Shown here piece by piece: positions 54,701 to 64,000 of a stretch of 64,000 bases of DNA. The notes under the pieces are model-generated. The model had not been told where the DNA came from. It searched no databases and saw nothing but the letters and a program-made list of their open reading frames with translations. Within the stretch, counting starts at the first letter, position 1, and the number at the start of each line of letters is the position of its first letter. The position numbers and the translations under genes are program-made. The stretch comes from Montifringilla adamsi (lineage: Eukaryota; Chordata; Aves; Passeriformes; Passeridae), in assembly GCA_017590115.1 (NCBI GenBank), contig JAGGNK010006515.1, positions 638,646 through 702,645 on the forward strand, written 5' to 3'.

Positions 54701-55967
54701 AAAGGAAACCCCAGCCAAGCTAGAGCTTTGGGTGAACAGTCAGACACAAGGCTTGCAGCAGGGTTTTTGTGTTTGGGAGCTCCTGTGCTTGTTTTACCCA
54801 GTGATACCATTTCCAGGGGTAAAGGGAGATGTAAATAGATATTCAGGCTGTGGTAACACTGCTTTAAGTGTGGAAGGGAGCAAAGGCCACCAAGGAGATC
54901 ACAGGGAATGTGTTTGAGGACTCACCCTCAATGTGTTGAGCTCACAAACTCAAAACTCCCTTGAGTCATCTCTAAAAAGAGGCAGAAAGCTGCTGGATCC
55001 CTTCTTCCCCTCCCTGCATCCCAACCACGTTCTCCTCTTCCCATCGTACAGAACAACAGCAAGACGCTGATGAAACCTCAGAGATATTTTTGGGAGAAAA
55101 ATCCCAGCCCCAAACATCTGTTCCTGGCTTTCTCGTGGCCAGAAGGGATAGGTCAGGCTTAGCTGGAGTCCAAGTGCCTTTTGCATCCGGCAGCTCTGCA
55201 CAAGCTCAGCCTTGAGCCAGGCAGATCATCCATGCTCTTGGAATTAAACACAGGCAGGAGCCCTGCCAGGATCTGTGTGCAGCCTAAGGAAATGATGGGT
55301 TCTGGACCAGACCTGGAAAAATGAATAAATAAACTCCTCCTCTGAAGTTTGCCTTCATGTTGGAGGTAAAAAAAAATGTGCGAAAAAAAAAAATAGCACA
55401 TTGCATTACTGCAAGGAGAAAATAACTCTCTGTGCCTCCCCAGCCACCAGGCTGGGTGTTAGGGAAAGGATTCCCTGTTGGGGAGATTATTGTGGGATAC
55501 ACTGGAGCAGCTCCAAGCTAGAAGAAGCCTTTTTGTTTTGTTTTTCCATTATCCAGGGCACAGCAGAGATGGGGTACCAGGGGCTCCATCCTGCCTGAGA
55601 CAGAGGGTGAAGGCAGAGCACACCAAAATGTGTGTGTGGAGAATGGTAGTGGGGACAGAGCTTAAAAAAATTAATAAATTAATTAATTTCAGCTAGATGG
55701 AAGGAAATGATTTGCTGGAAAATGGGCCCTGGATGTAAACTTCTCTCCCACTCATGCTGTCTGTAAATTGATTTATCACATGCTCATCTTTGATCAAGGC
55801 TTTAGGAGAGTCTATCACAGCTTGGGGTTTTCTCCCAAGCCTTTCGTGGCAGGGAGAAGCAGCATCCCTCCCTCCCTTCTTCCCTAAGAAAGAAGAGGAA
55901 CAGAAATTCCTTGGTCTGTGGAGAAGGTGGGAGGTGCCACACCTTGGCCCCAGCCCTGCTGCATCCC
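51773..55967. other. 4 kb of unique sequence, no gene seen
   Basis: No transposon recognised. 52320-52560 is AT-rich at its left (TTTTTTATTTTATGTATAAT) with CpG-containing CCCGGCGCAAAACGC at 52409. GC-rich 53380-53830 is open in several frames on both strands, which is not evidence of coding. A 12-nt A run lies at 54121-54132 and an AATTAATTAATT patch at 55677-55688. Confidence 0.45.
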
Positions 55968-56128
55968 CCCCTTGGGAGCCCCTTTTTGGGGAGGGCAAGG
56001 TCAGATGGGGGGAGCCTGGAGCAAGCACCACCCTGAGGTGGATAAATGCCTTTCCCCTTGGGAGCCCCTTTTTGGGGAGGGCAAGGTCAGATGGGGGGAG
56101 CCTGGAGCAAGCACCCTGAGGTGGATAA
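55968..56128. repeat. 86-bp tandem duplication
   Basis: Copy 1 is 55968-56053, copy 2 starts at 56054. Both begin CCCCTTGGGAGCCCCTTTTT and contain GGAGCCTGGAGCAAGCACC. They differ by one 3-base deletion (CACCACCCTGAGG versus CACCCTGAGG) and are otherwise identical through GAGGTGGATAAA. A recent slippage or unequal-exchange product. Confidence 0.97.
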
Positions 56129-57651
56129 AAATCTTGGGGTGAATTATCCACTTTAAAGGGTCATTTGGGCTGGGATTCAGGATTTTCTTCATCTGTGCCT
56201 GCCTGAGACCTGCCAGTAGAATTTCTGTGAGGACACATTTTAATTTAGGCAGGGCTGAGGTGATTTTGGAGCCACAAAACCAGTGGCCAGTACCAAGAGG
56301 TGCTGGTTTCCCTGGGAAATCTGGGGTTGTGCAGTGGTCCTTGGGAAATGTGACCTAAATTGGAAGAGGAATAAACTGTGGAAGAACAATAAAAGCCAGG
56401 GAATGGAGTGAAGGGTAAATAGAGCAAGGATCGTGTGTAATGTCTCCTTGACTCTGGGGCTGAAAGACATCTAAATATAACAAACATTGAAAGCTTTTAT
56501 TCCATCCAGTATAAACAACAACAAAGCACTGAGGGTTTTTTTTTTTCCCCCTCTGCCTGGCAGAGAAATAGGAAAAAATTCCTTTTGGATCCCACAGGCA
56601 AACTGAGGACAGGATGGAGTGGTGGCATGGCCCTTCTTGACCTTTCAGGCTGAACTCAGCTTCCCAGTCCACACTGCTCCACCTGGGATGAACCATCTGG
56701 GATCAACACCCTGGGAACATCCAGCACTGGGGATCTGCAGGGCTGCCCTGGCCAGCAGGGCCTTGAAGGAGCACAAACCCAAGCCCACCCTATAACTTTA
56801 ACCCTATAACTTTTGTGCCTGGAGCTCCAGGCAGAGTTTTTCCCATAGGGAAGGAGCACAGGCCTGAGGAAATTGGAAAAAAGAAGATCTGGCTGCTCCC
56901 AGCAGCTGCACGGTTTTTAACTGTCTGTGGTTTCCCGTGGGAGCTGCAGGGACTCTGCCCCAAACTGTGCCAGCTTGGAGTTGTAACCAGGTGGGGTTTT
57001 TTTTCATTAATTTTTAGGATAAAAATTATCCTAGTTTAAATAAAAATATCCTAATTTATCCTAATATATTTTAAACAAAAATATCCTAATTATCAGGAAG
57101 TGCAGTTGAAAGCATAGAGGGGACAGAGCCCTTCCAGACCAGGCTGAAAATATTAATTCCCCTGGAAAAAGCCTTGCATATCACTGACCTGGCTCAGTGA
57201 TTTTAGCAGCTCATTGCCTGGCAAAATATCCCTCAGCCTTCATCCTCCTCTTCCTCCTCCTACCACCCCCAAGCTGTGGAGGAGGAGCTCCTAACCTGGT
57301 GAAAGCGGGGTGGATTATTACGTGTTTACACCCAAAATCACTTTCAGCTCAAACATTTTGGCTTTTGCAGTCGCCTTCCTCCTCTAGGGCCAAGGGTGTG
57401 TGAAAGAAGGAGCTCTGTGACCTGCTGGGGACTCAGCTGGGGGAAGAAATCCCTGAAACACGCAGGAATTTGAGGTCTCTCCATGTCATCTATTTCTGCT
57501 GTCCCAGAGCCCGGGGTGGGAACGCCACCTTGATGTTTCCAGCATTCCTGGGGCGGGGAGGGAAGCCTTCAGGAGCAGAGGAACTGCAAAATAGAGAACA
57601 CTGGGAATGAATCAGTTTTGTGGTAGTGCAGACATTGCGGCATCAGAGACG
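56129..57651. other. Unique sequence with an AT-rich patch
   Basis: A 14-bp partial tandem ACCCTATAACTTT lies at 56788-56815. At 57015-57089 the heptamer ATCCTAA or its ATCCTA core recurs four times and an 8-bp hairpin (TAGGATAA/TTATCCTA, 3-nt loop) is present. No gene seen. Confidence 0.5.
57015..57089. repeat. ATCCTAA repeat cluster with hairpin
   Basis: Copies of ATCCTA(A) at 57028, 57048, 57058 and 57083 in AT-rich DNA. The first is part of a TAGGATAA-AAA-TTATCCTA inverted repeat. Confidence 0.75.
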
Positions 57652-57807
57652 CTGGAACTGATATTGCCTGTAAAACCCCTGGTTCCAGGGGGGTGAATTC
57701 ACACTGGAAGTGATATTGCCTGTAAAACCCCTCGTTCCAGGGGGGTGAATTCACACTGGAAGTGATATTGCCTGTAAAACCCCTCGTTCCAGGGGGATGA
57801 ATTCAGG
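57652..57807. repeat. 52-bp x 3 minisatellite, each unit with a hairpin
   Basis: Three head-to-tail 52-base units start at 57652, 57704 and 57756. Each contains GATATTGCCTGTAAAACCCC and TGAATTCA. Unit 1 carries a perfect inverted repeat CCCCTGG-TT-CCAGGGG. In units 2 and 3 one arm base changes to CCCCTCG, a shared mutation, so they derive from one another. Unit 3 ends by divergence after GGATGAATTCA. Confidence 0.97.
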
Positions 57808-58931
57808 CCTGGATCAAACCTCCAGGCAGAGATGAAGAGCCAACAGCCAAATGTTGGCTGGTCTTGGCTGTGCCATGCCCAGTTGGGCTGGAGATTTGTC
57901 CCAAGTTTCAGCAGGTCAGGTGTTTAGAACAGACCTGGCTCCTTTGTAGGAGAGGAATTCCTGCCTGCAGGCCAAAACTAACAGCAAGACTCTCGTGGAA
58001 ATCTTTCTGGAAGAGGGGGGGAAGTCTGGAAGAGGGTTTTTGTTTGCCCCCAAAAAGTGCAAATCCCTTGGGTCTGAGCCAGCAAGAGCTGCTGGTGATG
58101 GTTAGAGGCACAAGATTAGCACTGGCACACTTAGGGAGGGACACAGGAACAGTGGAGGGATGGCAGAGACTGGGAATTGTTCCACGGGCGTGGCCAAGGA
58201 TAAACAGTGTTAACAAAGCAGTGAATAAACAGAGGATGTCAATATGCCCTGATTGCTATCAGCACTTGCCATGATGGAGGCAGCTCCCTGCCATGTGGCC
58301 GTGGTTTCCTGTTTATCCAGAAAGGAGAGTTGCAACAAAAGCTGGAGCACTTGGTGCCTGTGATTTATCTTTTATTTATTTTTATTTCTAAAGCTCAAAC
58401 CAGCCCTCGTCTGTGCTGGAGCTCCTGCTGCCTGCAGTGGCTGAGCACAGGTGACCTGATCCCAGCTCCTGTCACCCAACCACGTCTTGCTGGGCTCTGA
58501 AATCCTTCACTCCATCTCAACAAGGGAGAAAGTGTCACATGCTTGCAAGGAACAAAGGCGAGGAATTAATTCCCTGTGATTTCTGCTGCTCCAGTTTGAC
58601 ACGCGATGACAGGCGTCGCTGGAGCCAATCCTAGCAACACATGTAGAGCTGTTAGAGGGGAAATTCTGCCTTATCATCTGTCATGATTTATGCTCCCAGG
58701 GCTGCTTATCTTGTGCTGCCTGGTGGGACCCCTGTGTGCAAGCTGAGCTTCTGTAATTCTCCTTCTTCCACGCTTTTGGTGCCTCCTCTGGTGCTCCTGG
58801 TGAGACAGACCCAGACGGATCAGTCATCGCCCTCCTCTCCAGGGAACCTTCCAATTTCCCTGCTGAAAGGAAGGGGAAATCTCACCTAGTTCTGGCAGAG
58901 GAGACCTAAAAGAAAGAAAGAGCGGAGTCCT
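57808..58931. other. Unique sequence; possible regulatory stretch at 58560-58700
   Basis: Repeat-free. 58575-58660 contains AATTAATTCC, GACACGCGATGACAGGCGTC and CCAATCCTAGCAACACATG. The latter includes CCTAGCAAC, a good RFX half site, beside CCAAT. No gene seen. Confidence 0.45.
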
Positions 58932-59090
58932 TGTGGGATTATGGTGCTGTGAGGTTGGCAGGGACCTTGAAGCCCACCCAGTTCCATGGGCAGGGATATC
59001 TTCCACTATCCCAGGGTGCTGCAAGCCCCATCCAACCTGGCCTTGGACACTTCCAGGGATGTGGCAGCCACAGCTACCTGTGCCTGTTGC
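58932..59090 (-). mobile_element. CR1 LINE 3' end, reverse strand
   Basis: The plus strand opens with a diverged tail (TGGGATTATGGTGCTGTGAG), then GGTTGGCAGGGACCTTGAAG, CCCAGTTCCATGGGCAGGGA, CCCAGGGTGCTGCAAGCCCC, GGCCTTGGACACTTCCAGGG and ends TGGCAGCCACAGCTACC. Confidence 0.9.
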
Positions 59091-59547
59091 TGTCTGGAAA
59101 GTGAAGGACACAAACCCAAAATTATTGTGGGAAGGGACCAGTCACAAAGTCTTGCTTAAAAAAAAAAAAAAAAGGAGTTTGTCTGTGAGTCCTTTTCTTG
59201 GAAATGTGAGCTGCCCCAAAGTTTGGCAAACCTTTCCTTGGAAGAATGGAGGGCAGAATTAGGAAAGATAAAACAATTTTACTTTAAAAGAACGAGTTAT
59301 TTGGTGAGATCTGCAGCATTTTGATTGTTTTCACATAGTCCATCTTTATTTACCTTTGTGTCAGTCTAGCAAGGATTTTGACTCTATTTTAGTGGCTTAT
59401 AAAGAATTTCCTGCTTGCTTGTATTTTAGGGAACTTGATGAGTATTTCCATATAAAGAAAAAGGCCTGAAAGACAGGGTTTATCTCAGAAAGGAGAAAGA
59501 TCTTCATTTTCCAGGATGTTTGAGATGACGCCACAGAGCCCCGGGCT
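59091..59547. other. AT-leaning unique sequence with 17-nt poly(A)
   Basis: A run at 59158-59174. Nothing else recognised. Confidence 0.5.
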
Positions 59548-59644
59548 CGTGGATGCAACTTGGAGCAACCTGGGATAGCGGAAGGCATCCCTGCCCATGG
59601 AGATGAATTTTAAGGTCCTTTCCAACCCAGACTGGGATTTTGTG
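59548..59644 (+). mobile_element. CR1 LINE 3' fragment, forward
   Basis: Runs GTGGATGCAACTTGGAGCAA, CCTGGGATAGCGGAAGGCAT, CCCTGCCCATGG, TTTTAAGGTCCTTTCCAACC, ending CAGACTGGGATTTTGTGG. Confidence 0.88.
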
Positions 59645-60660
59645 GTGGCCAGACATGAAAGCACGTGTTCACCTGCCCACTACAAAGCCAAACCTCATCC
59701 CTGCCAAGCGGCGCCATCAATCCGCACCACAAAGCATTGGAATGCTGGCAGGGCTTTGGCAGGGCCACTTGTGAAGGTCTGGATCCAGGGAGAAGAAAGC
59801 AGCAGAGCTGTCAAGCCACCCCAGTTCCTGTTTATGTCACAAGAGCCCCGAGGTTAGGGCTTGAACAATGGATTAACTAATATGTTGCAGGCACAGAAAG
59901 CTCTGGAAAAAGGAAGGAGGAAGAGGTTTCCCTCCCACGTTTGGAATATGTGACGTGGGGCTGCTGGGCAAGGGAAAGGCTTTTTTAAAGCCAAGGAAGG
60001 CTTTAAAAAAATTAAGGAGAGCTTGTAGGAAGGCTCAAGGAGAGAAAAGAAGAGCTGGGGGGGATCCTCAGCTGCTTTGGGAGTCACGGGTCCATGCAGT
60101 CAGGAGGTCAAAGCAAGTTCAGCCCGAGCTCTCCCCAGAGCAGCTCCTTGTTCTGGAGCACACATTGGCTGACGAGGATAATTTCAGTTTGTTTTTATTC
60201 TGCCTAATCACATCACTCTGAGGAAACAACTGCACAAGTGCTGGGGCTAAGGCTTTGCTGCTGCCAGCGTTCCTGGATCATCCTGGTAATCCCCAAATCC
60301 CACAAGATGCGTGAGGCTCGCTCTGCTTTTGGCCCTGGGCGAGGATAACTCTCACACCCATCCCTGCTCCTGGCCAGCATCTCTGCTGTGTTTCACCCCA
60401 CCAAGGCCAGGTGCAATGCTGGGGGCCAGTCCAAGAGCCAGAACAAGGCTGTGGGTGAAGCCTGGGCTCAGCACACTCGCAGCAAGCGAGGAAGTTCAAA
60501 GGTCTCTCCCTTGGTTTGCTGTCTGCTGTTAATTTGTCAAGTTTTATCTGTTTCTGCTACCCCTGGCTGCTGCACTCTGTGTAAAATCCTCCCTGTATCA
60601 CGTATAAAGTGCTCTGCCAGCCTTGGACTGGAGCAGCAACAAAAGCAGAGGTCCATTTTT
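59645..60660. other. Unique sequence, no gene seen
   Basis: No transposon recognised and no supported exon. Confidence 0.5.
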
Positions 60661-60910
60661 ATGTAAATGTTTAAATGGGGTGTAATTGTCTCCCAAATCT
60701 GACTGGAAGCACTTAAATTGGTTTAAAGCCTTGCAGTTCCATGCTTTTGACAGATCCAGCCACAACCAGCTTGTTCTGGCATCTGTGGGCTTGTCACATG
60801 AATTTTTTGCTCTCAAATTAAGCTTTTTTTAATCACTTAACATCAGTTAATAGGCACTTAAGATGAAGTAATTTCCTTTTTATTTTCTTACTTGGTCTCT
60901 GCTGATCAGT
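60661..60910. promoter_or_regulatory. Candidate element with three NKX2-like sites
   Basis: CACTTAA (reverse TTAAGTG, an NKX2-type core) occurs at 60710-60716, 60834-60840 and 60855-60861, all in the same direction within about 150 bases of AT-rich, repeat-free DNA. TTTTTTTAATCACTTAAC and CAGTTAATAGG accompany them. A homotypic cluster of this kind is typical of enhancers, but function is inferred only. Confidence 0.28.
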
Positions 60911-62518
60911 GCAGGATGAGATCACCTGAATTTTATTTGTGGGGGGGTGGTCAAAGGAAAAATTGGCAACATCCACCTCAGGCTTATTTTGGTTTTATTT
61001 CCCCCTTCTCCTTTGAACAGGGTGGGATTTCTGCAGAACAATTAACATTCATTCGCTAAGTGCTTTTGCAAGCATGTTTACGAGAAATGCAAATACTCCA
61101 GGACTGTGGTGGGCTTGTTTTTCAGCTCAGTTTAGCCCCAGATCCTGTGGGTTTCGTGTATACATCGAGGTCTCATGCTGCAGCACTTGGAAGTTTGCAC
61201 GCCTGGAGCTGAGCGTGTCTGCAAACCTCTCTGAGCTGGAGGGGCTGAGACATGAGAGAGCTCGGGATGTTGTAGCACAGCCTAAAAATCGAGGCTGTCC
61301 AGGCCCCTCCAGGTGTCCTGGAAGGGAATTCCAGAGCCTGGAAACCACCATCCCACGAAGAGTGTTCCCCCTGGCCCAAGATAACCCGGGGAGGCTGACG
61401 CCTCCAGGGCTGTGTTTTCCCACCTCAAGCCGTGTGCTGGCAGAGCAGAGGCGATAGCAGGGCTGCTCTGAGTTCTGTGAACCCTGTGATTTATGGGGTG
61501 CAGGCTGAGCTCCCAGCCAGGAGCAGCAGAGAGGTTTTCCATGGGAAATGTGACAGCTCCAAGGAGCAGGACCTGTCGGGGGTCCCTGTGAGCGCTGGGT
61601 CTCTCCCGCCTGGTGAAAGCCACCCCCAAATTTGGGGGTTTTCGTGGGAATTGTAGGCACAGAGAGGCAGCAAGACCTCTCTCCTCCTGTTTGGGCTTTC
61701 CCAAGGAGTTGGCCAATCCATTCAGGGATGGAGAGGCAAAGCCCCATATTCTTTCCCTAATGAAAAGAAGGTAAAAATGGAATTCCTTCTTCCCAACCAG
61801 TTGATGGACTTCAAAGAACAAACCACGACCAAGGGCCGTGGAAAAGATTGGCAAAGGGCAGTGAGAAGGGATGGATTTAGCAGGGTGGGACAAGGCAACC
61901 TGGATAGCCTCTCCCACATCACGAGTTCAGTCCCTTGAGGGCCTTCACTGGGAAAGTCTCTGCTTAATTACAGCCTAATTGCTGCTCCGGGAGCAGTTCT
62001 CACGCCTTTGGAAGATGGCTTGGGACTGGCTGGTGGAAAACTGCTCCCAAACATGTTTTTTTTAAGATATCAGGCCTGAAGGAAATATGCCAGGGAGTCA
62101 TGGGTATGGTTGGAGCAGGGATGAGAAGAGGCATATCCTGTTCCTTCAAGTGGGAAGAATTAACTGCATGACTGGGAGTCTTGGAAATAGTCCTGGGAGG
62201 GACAGCAGCAGCAGGCACAGAGATAATTTATCCTTTTTATCCTTCAAACTTCATAAAAAAGAGGCTTCTGCTGCAGGGGGCAGAGGGGTAATACTGGGGG
62301 TGGTAAAGAATGACCTTTACAATATTAAAACCCAGTTGCCTGGAAATTAAATACTAGAAGATGAAGCAGAAACTTGGATTTAAAGCAGGGTTTTAAACCT
62401 TATAGGAAGTAAAAACTCATCCAAAGGAATGATAGCTGATAAGGATTATGGTGGATAACTGCTCAATAAATAATCAGTGTGGTCAGGGGAGGTGGGTGAA
62501 ATCTTCTTTTCTTCTTCT
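60911..62518. other. Unique sequence, no gene seen
   Basis: The largest overlapping frames here (61074-61457 + and 61127-61747, 61282-61917 -) share the same moderately GC-rich DNA and have no family signature. No transposon recognised. Confidence 0.45.
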
Positions 62519-62659
62519 CCACCCTTGGAGGTGTCCAAGGAATGCCTGGATGTGGCACTCAGTGCTCTGGGCTGGGTGACAAGGTGGGGATCAAGCCCAG
62601 CTTGGACTCCATGACCTTGGAGGCCTTTTCCAACCTAAATGATTATGGGATTCTGTGAC
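62519..62659 (+). mobile_element. CR1 LINE 3' end, forward (CAGTGCT subfamily)
   Basis: Runs CCACCCTTGGAGGTGTCCAA, GGAATGCCTGGATGTGGCAC, TCAGTGCTCTGGGCTGGGTG, TTGGACTCCATGACCTTGGA, GGCCTTTTCCAACCTAAATG and ends in ATTATGGGATTCTGTGA. The 3' tail is intact. Confidence 0.93.
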
Positions 62660-62750
62660 CTCCCCAAACACCACGTGGCCCCAGCCAGGACCAAGGATGC
62701 TGCACCTCCCACCTTCAAGGTGCCACCTTGGGCTCCAGGCTTGGGGCTTT
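62660..62750. other. Short unique spacer
   Basis: Nothing recognised between the CR1 tail and the AT-rich element. Confidence 0.5.
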
Positions 62751-63060
62751 AATAAAATCACCCTTGTTCAAGGTTACAGCACGAGTTGATTGCTCCTGAT
62801 TAGGGATTTGTATTCAGTTGTGACATCCTGCCATTTTTATTACCTTTATGGCAATAATTGCAAATAATAAAATGACAAACTATCGTAATTAAATTTTAAT
62901 TAATTACAAATCCATTACTTTTAGGTTTATTCATGGTAAGGACAATGATACCCAAAACAATTCATTAAAGCACTTGATATGTAAATTATGAAGCCTGACA
63001 TTAATCTCAGGCAGCTCATGTATTCTCCATAGCAGTAGGGAATTTGTTTAAGAAAAGGCA
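62751..63060. promoter_or_regulatory. Strongest candidate conserved enhancer-like element
   Basis: About 300 bases of AT-rich, repeat-free DNA dense in developmental transcription-factor cores: TAATTA at 62886 and again in TTAATTAATTA (62896-62906), AATAATTGCAAATAAT (about 62853, POU/homeodomain-like), ACAATG (62943) and AACAAT (62956, SOX-like), plus CATTAAAG, TAAATTATG and ATTAATC. Composition changes sharply from the CR1-bearing left flank. Such composition and motif density are typical of vertebrate conserved non-coding elements near developmental genes, but this is inference. Confidence 0.4.
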
Positions 63061-63687
63061 GCTCTGGATGATCTTAACTGCTCACTTGAGGGAGCAGGGA
63101 AATACTGGATACTCTCAAGCTGAAATGATTCCCAAAGTCAAGTTCTGCATCCTCTAAAGGAACATGCTAAGGAAGCAAAAAGAGATCCCCTGGCTGTCCT
63201 TCCTGCTATGGGTGTTTAATCACTGTAACAGCACGGGGAGCTGGGCACGAGGGCAGCTCCTGGCTCCCAGCCCAGGTATTTCCCTCCTGATGGGTAACTC
63301 TGTGTAGGCAGAGTGCTCAGGGAGAGGGTCTTGGAACACCAGGCCAGGAATGTTTACAGGGCTTCGGCTCTGAACACGCACCCACCTCCCCAATTCCATG
63401 GAATTCAATCCTTATGCTTCTCCATCAGGGCAGCAAACCTCTCATCCCAGCTCTCCACACTGAAATGATCCCATTTGGTTTGGTCTGTTTGCCATCAGCT
63501 TTTGCTGACTTAATTTAATGCACCAAGCCCTGCTGGACGTTGCTTCCCCCAGATAACCTGAGCGCAGATCAGCCCTGCACATCCCATGGGAAAAATGGTC
63601 CATGACAGGTACAGGATGAGGATTGTTCCTGGTCAGAAAGCCTCATCCTTGGCCCTGGACATGCAGTAAGAGCACCTGGTGCAACAA
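63061..63687. other. Unique sequence
   Basis: No repeat or exon recognised. Confidence 0.5.
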
Positions 63688-63801
63688 AGGTCGTGTTGGA
63701 TGGGGCTTGGAGCAGCCTGTTCTAGTGGAAGGTGTCCCTGCCCATGGCAAGGGCTGGAATGGGATGAGCTCCAACCCAAACCACTCTGGGATTCTGTGAT
63801 C
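63688..63801 (+). mobile_element. CR1 LINE 3' end, forward
   Basis: Runs AGGTCGTGTTGGATGGGGCT, TGGAGCAGCCTGTTCTAGTG, GAAGGTGTCCCTGCCCATGG, GCTCCAACCCAAACCACTCT and ends GGGATTCTGTGA with its tail. The segment between GATGAGCT and CCAACCC is shortened. Confidence 0.93.
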
Positions 63802-64000
63802 TCCACAGGGCTCTCACCCCAGGCTGTGGGAATGAGTCATTGCTGTTTGACAGCCTGGGGCACTCTGGCCTGAAGGAGGTCAGCACCAGGCTCCTTAGTT
63901 TTATTTTTCCCTCCAACACTGTTTTATCTCGGGAAGCACAAGGCTATATTTGCCTGCTGCCGAAGTGAGCTGGCATTTGGCTGCAGCACCCTCTGTGCTC
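63802..64000. other. Unique sequence at window end
   Basis: No feature recognised. Confidence 0.5.

Noticed and set aside
57652..57807. CRISPR-like array
   Set aside because: Units abut with no variable spacers and the host is a vertebrate.

Overview
The window is vertebrate nuclear DNA, almost certainly from a bird. The main evidence is the repeat content: more than thirty 5'-truncated 3' ends of CR1 LINEs lie on both strands, several with the typical CR1 3' end (the GGTTTGGGTTGGAAGG-type block followed by an ATTCTGTG-like tail, with no poly(A)). There are also solo LTRs of endogenous retroviruses, an (ATT)n microsatellite and many poly(A)/poly(T) runs. A songbird is plausible from the LTR style, but that is inference. 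Nothing bacterial, plasmid or phage is present.

I find no protein-coding exon or RNA gene that I can support. Every open frame of 100-290 codons is GC-rich chance sequence, runs across or antisense to a CR1 copy, or lacks any family signature. The only recognisable coding remnants are the C-terminal 40 or so codons of CR1 ORF2, which persist inside several CR1 copies. The window is best read as intergenic or large-intron DNA.

Layout. 0-5.2 kb: three CR1 copies, an (ATT)n tract, and a 155-bp block present twice with complete identity 1.9 kb apart. 5.2-8.2 kb: mostly unique, with AT-rich homeodomain-motif segments at 6.5-7.05 kb. 8.2-20.6 kb: a 48-nt poly(T), a long CR1 carrying its own internal tandem duplication, several more CR1 copies, and a probable reverse-strand LTR near 17.2-17.6 kb. 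22.5-24.3 kb: a retroviral LTR cluster, including a well-bounded solo LTR at 23828-24271 with inverted termini, a TATA box, AATAAA and a 6-bp target duplication. 24.87-25.16 kb: an extreme G+T-only low-complexity tract. 25.5-33.8 kb: a candidate conserved element, two CR1 copies and a second solo LTR at 28535-28975. 33.8-47.5 kb: unique sequence giving way to a CR1-dense stretch at 39.6-47.5 kb, with a 25-bp near-perfect palindrome, two G-quadruplex-capable tracts and a 43-nt poly(A). 47.5-64 kb: mostly unique and CR1-poor, with one CR1 at 51.6 kb and four more after 58.9 kb, two striking minisatellites (86 bp x 2 and 52 bp x 3, the latter hairpin-forming) and AT-rich candidate enhancers at 60.7-60.9 and 62.75-63.05 kb.

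I see no operon-like or novel multi-gene system. The observations most worth checking are the 155-bp identical duplication, the hairpin minisatellite, the G+T tract, the solo LTRs and the AT-rich homeodomain-motif segments, which resemble conserved developmental enhancers. Boundaries of repeat copies are read by eye and are good to roughly 5-20 bases unless a terminal motif or duplication fixes them.
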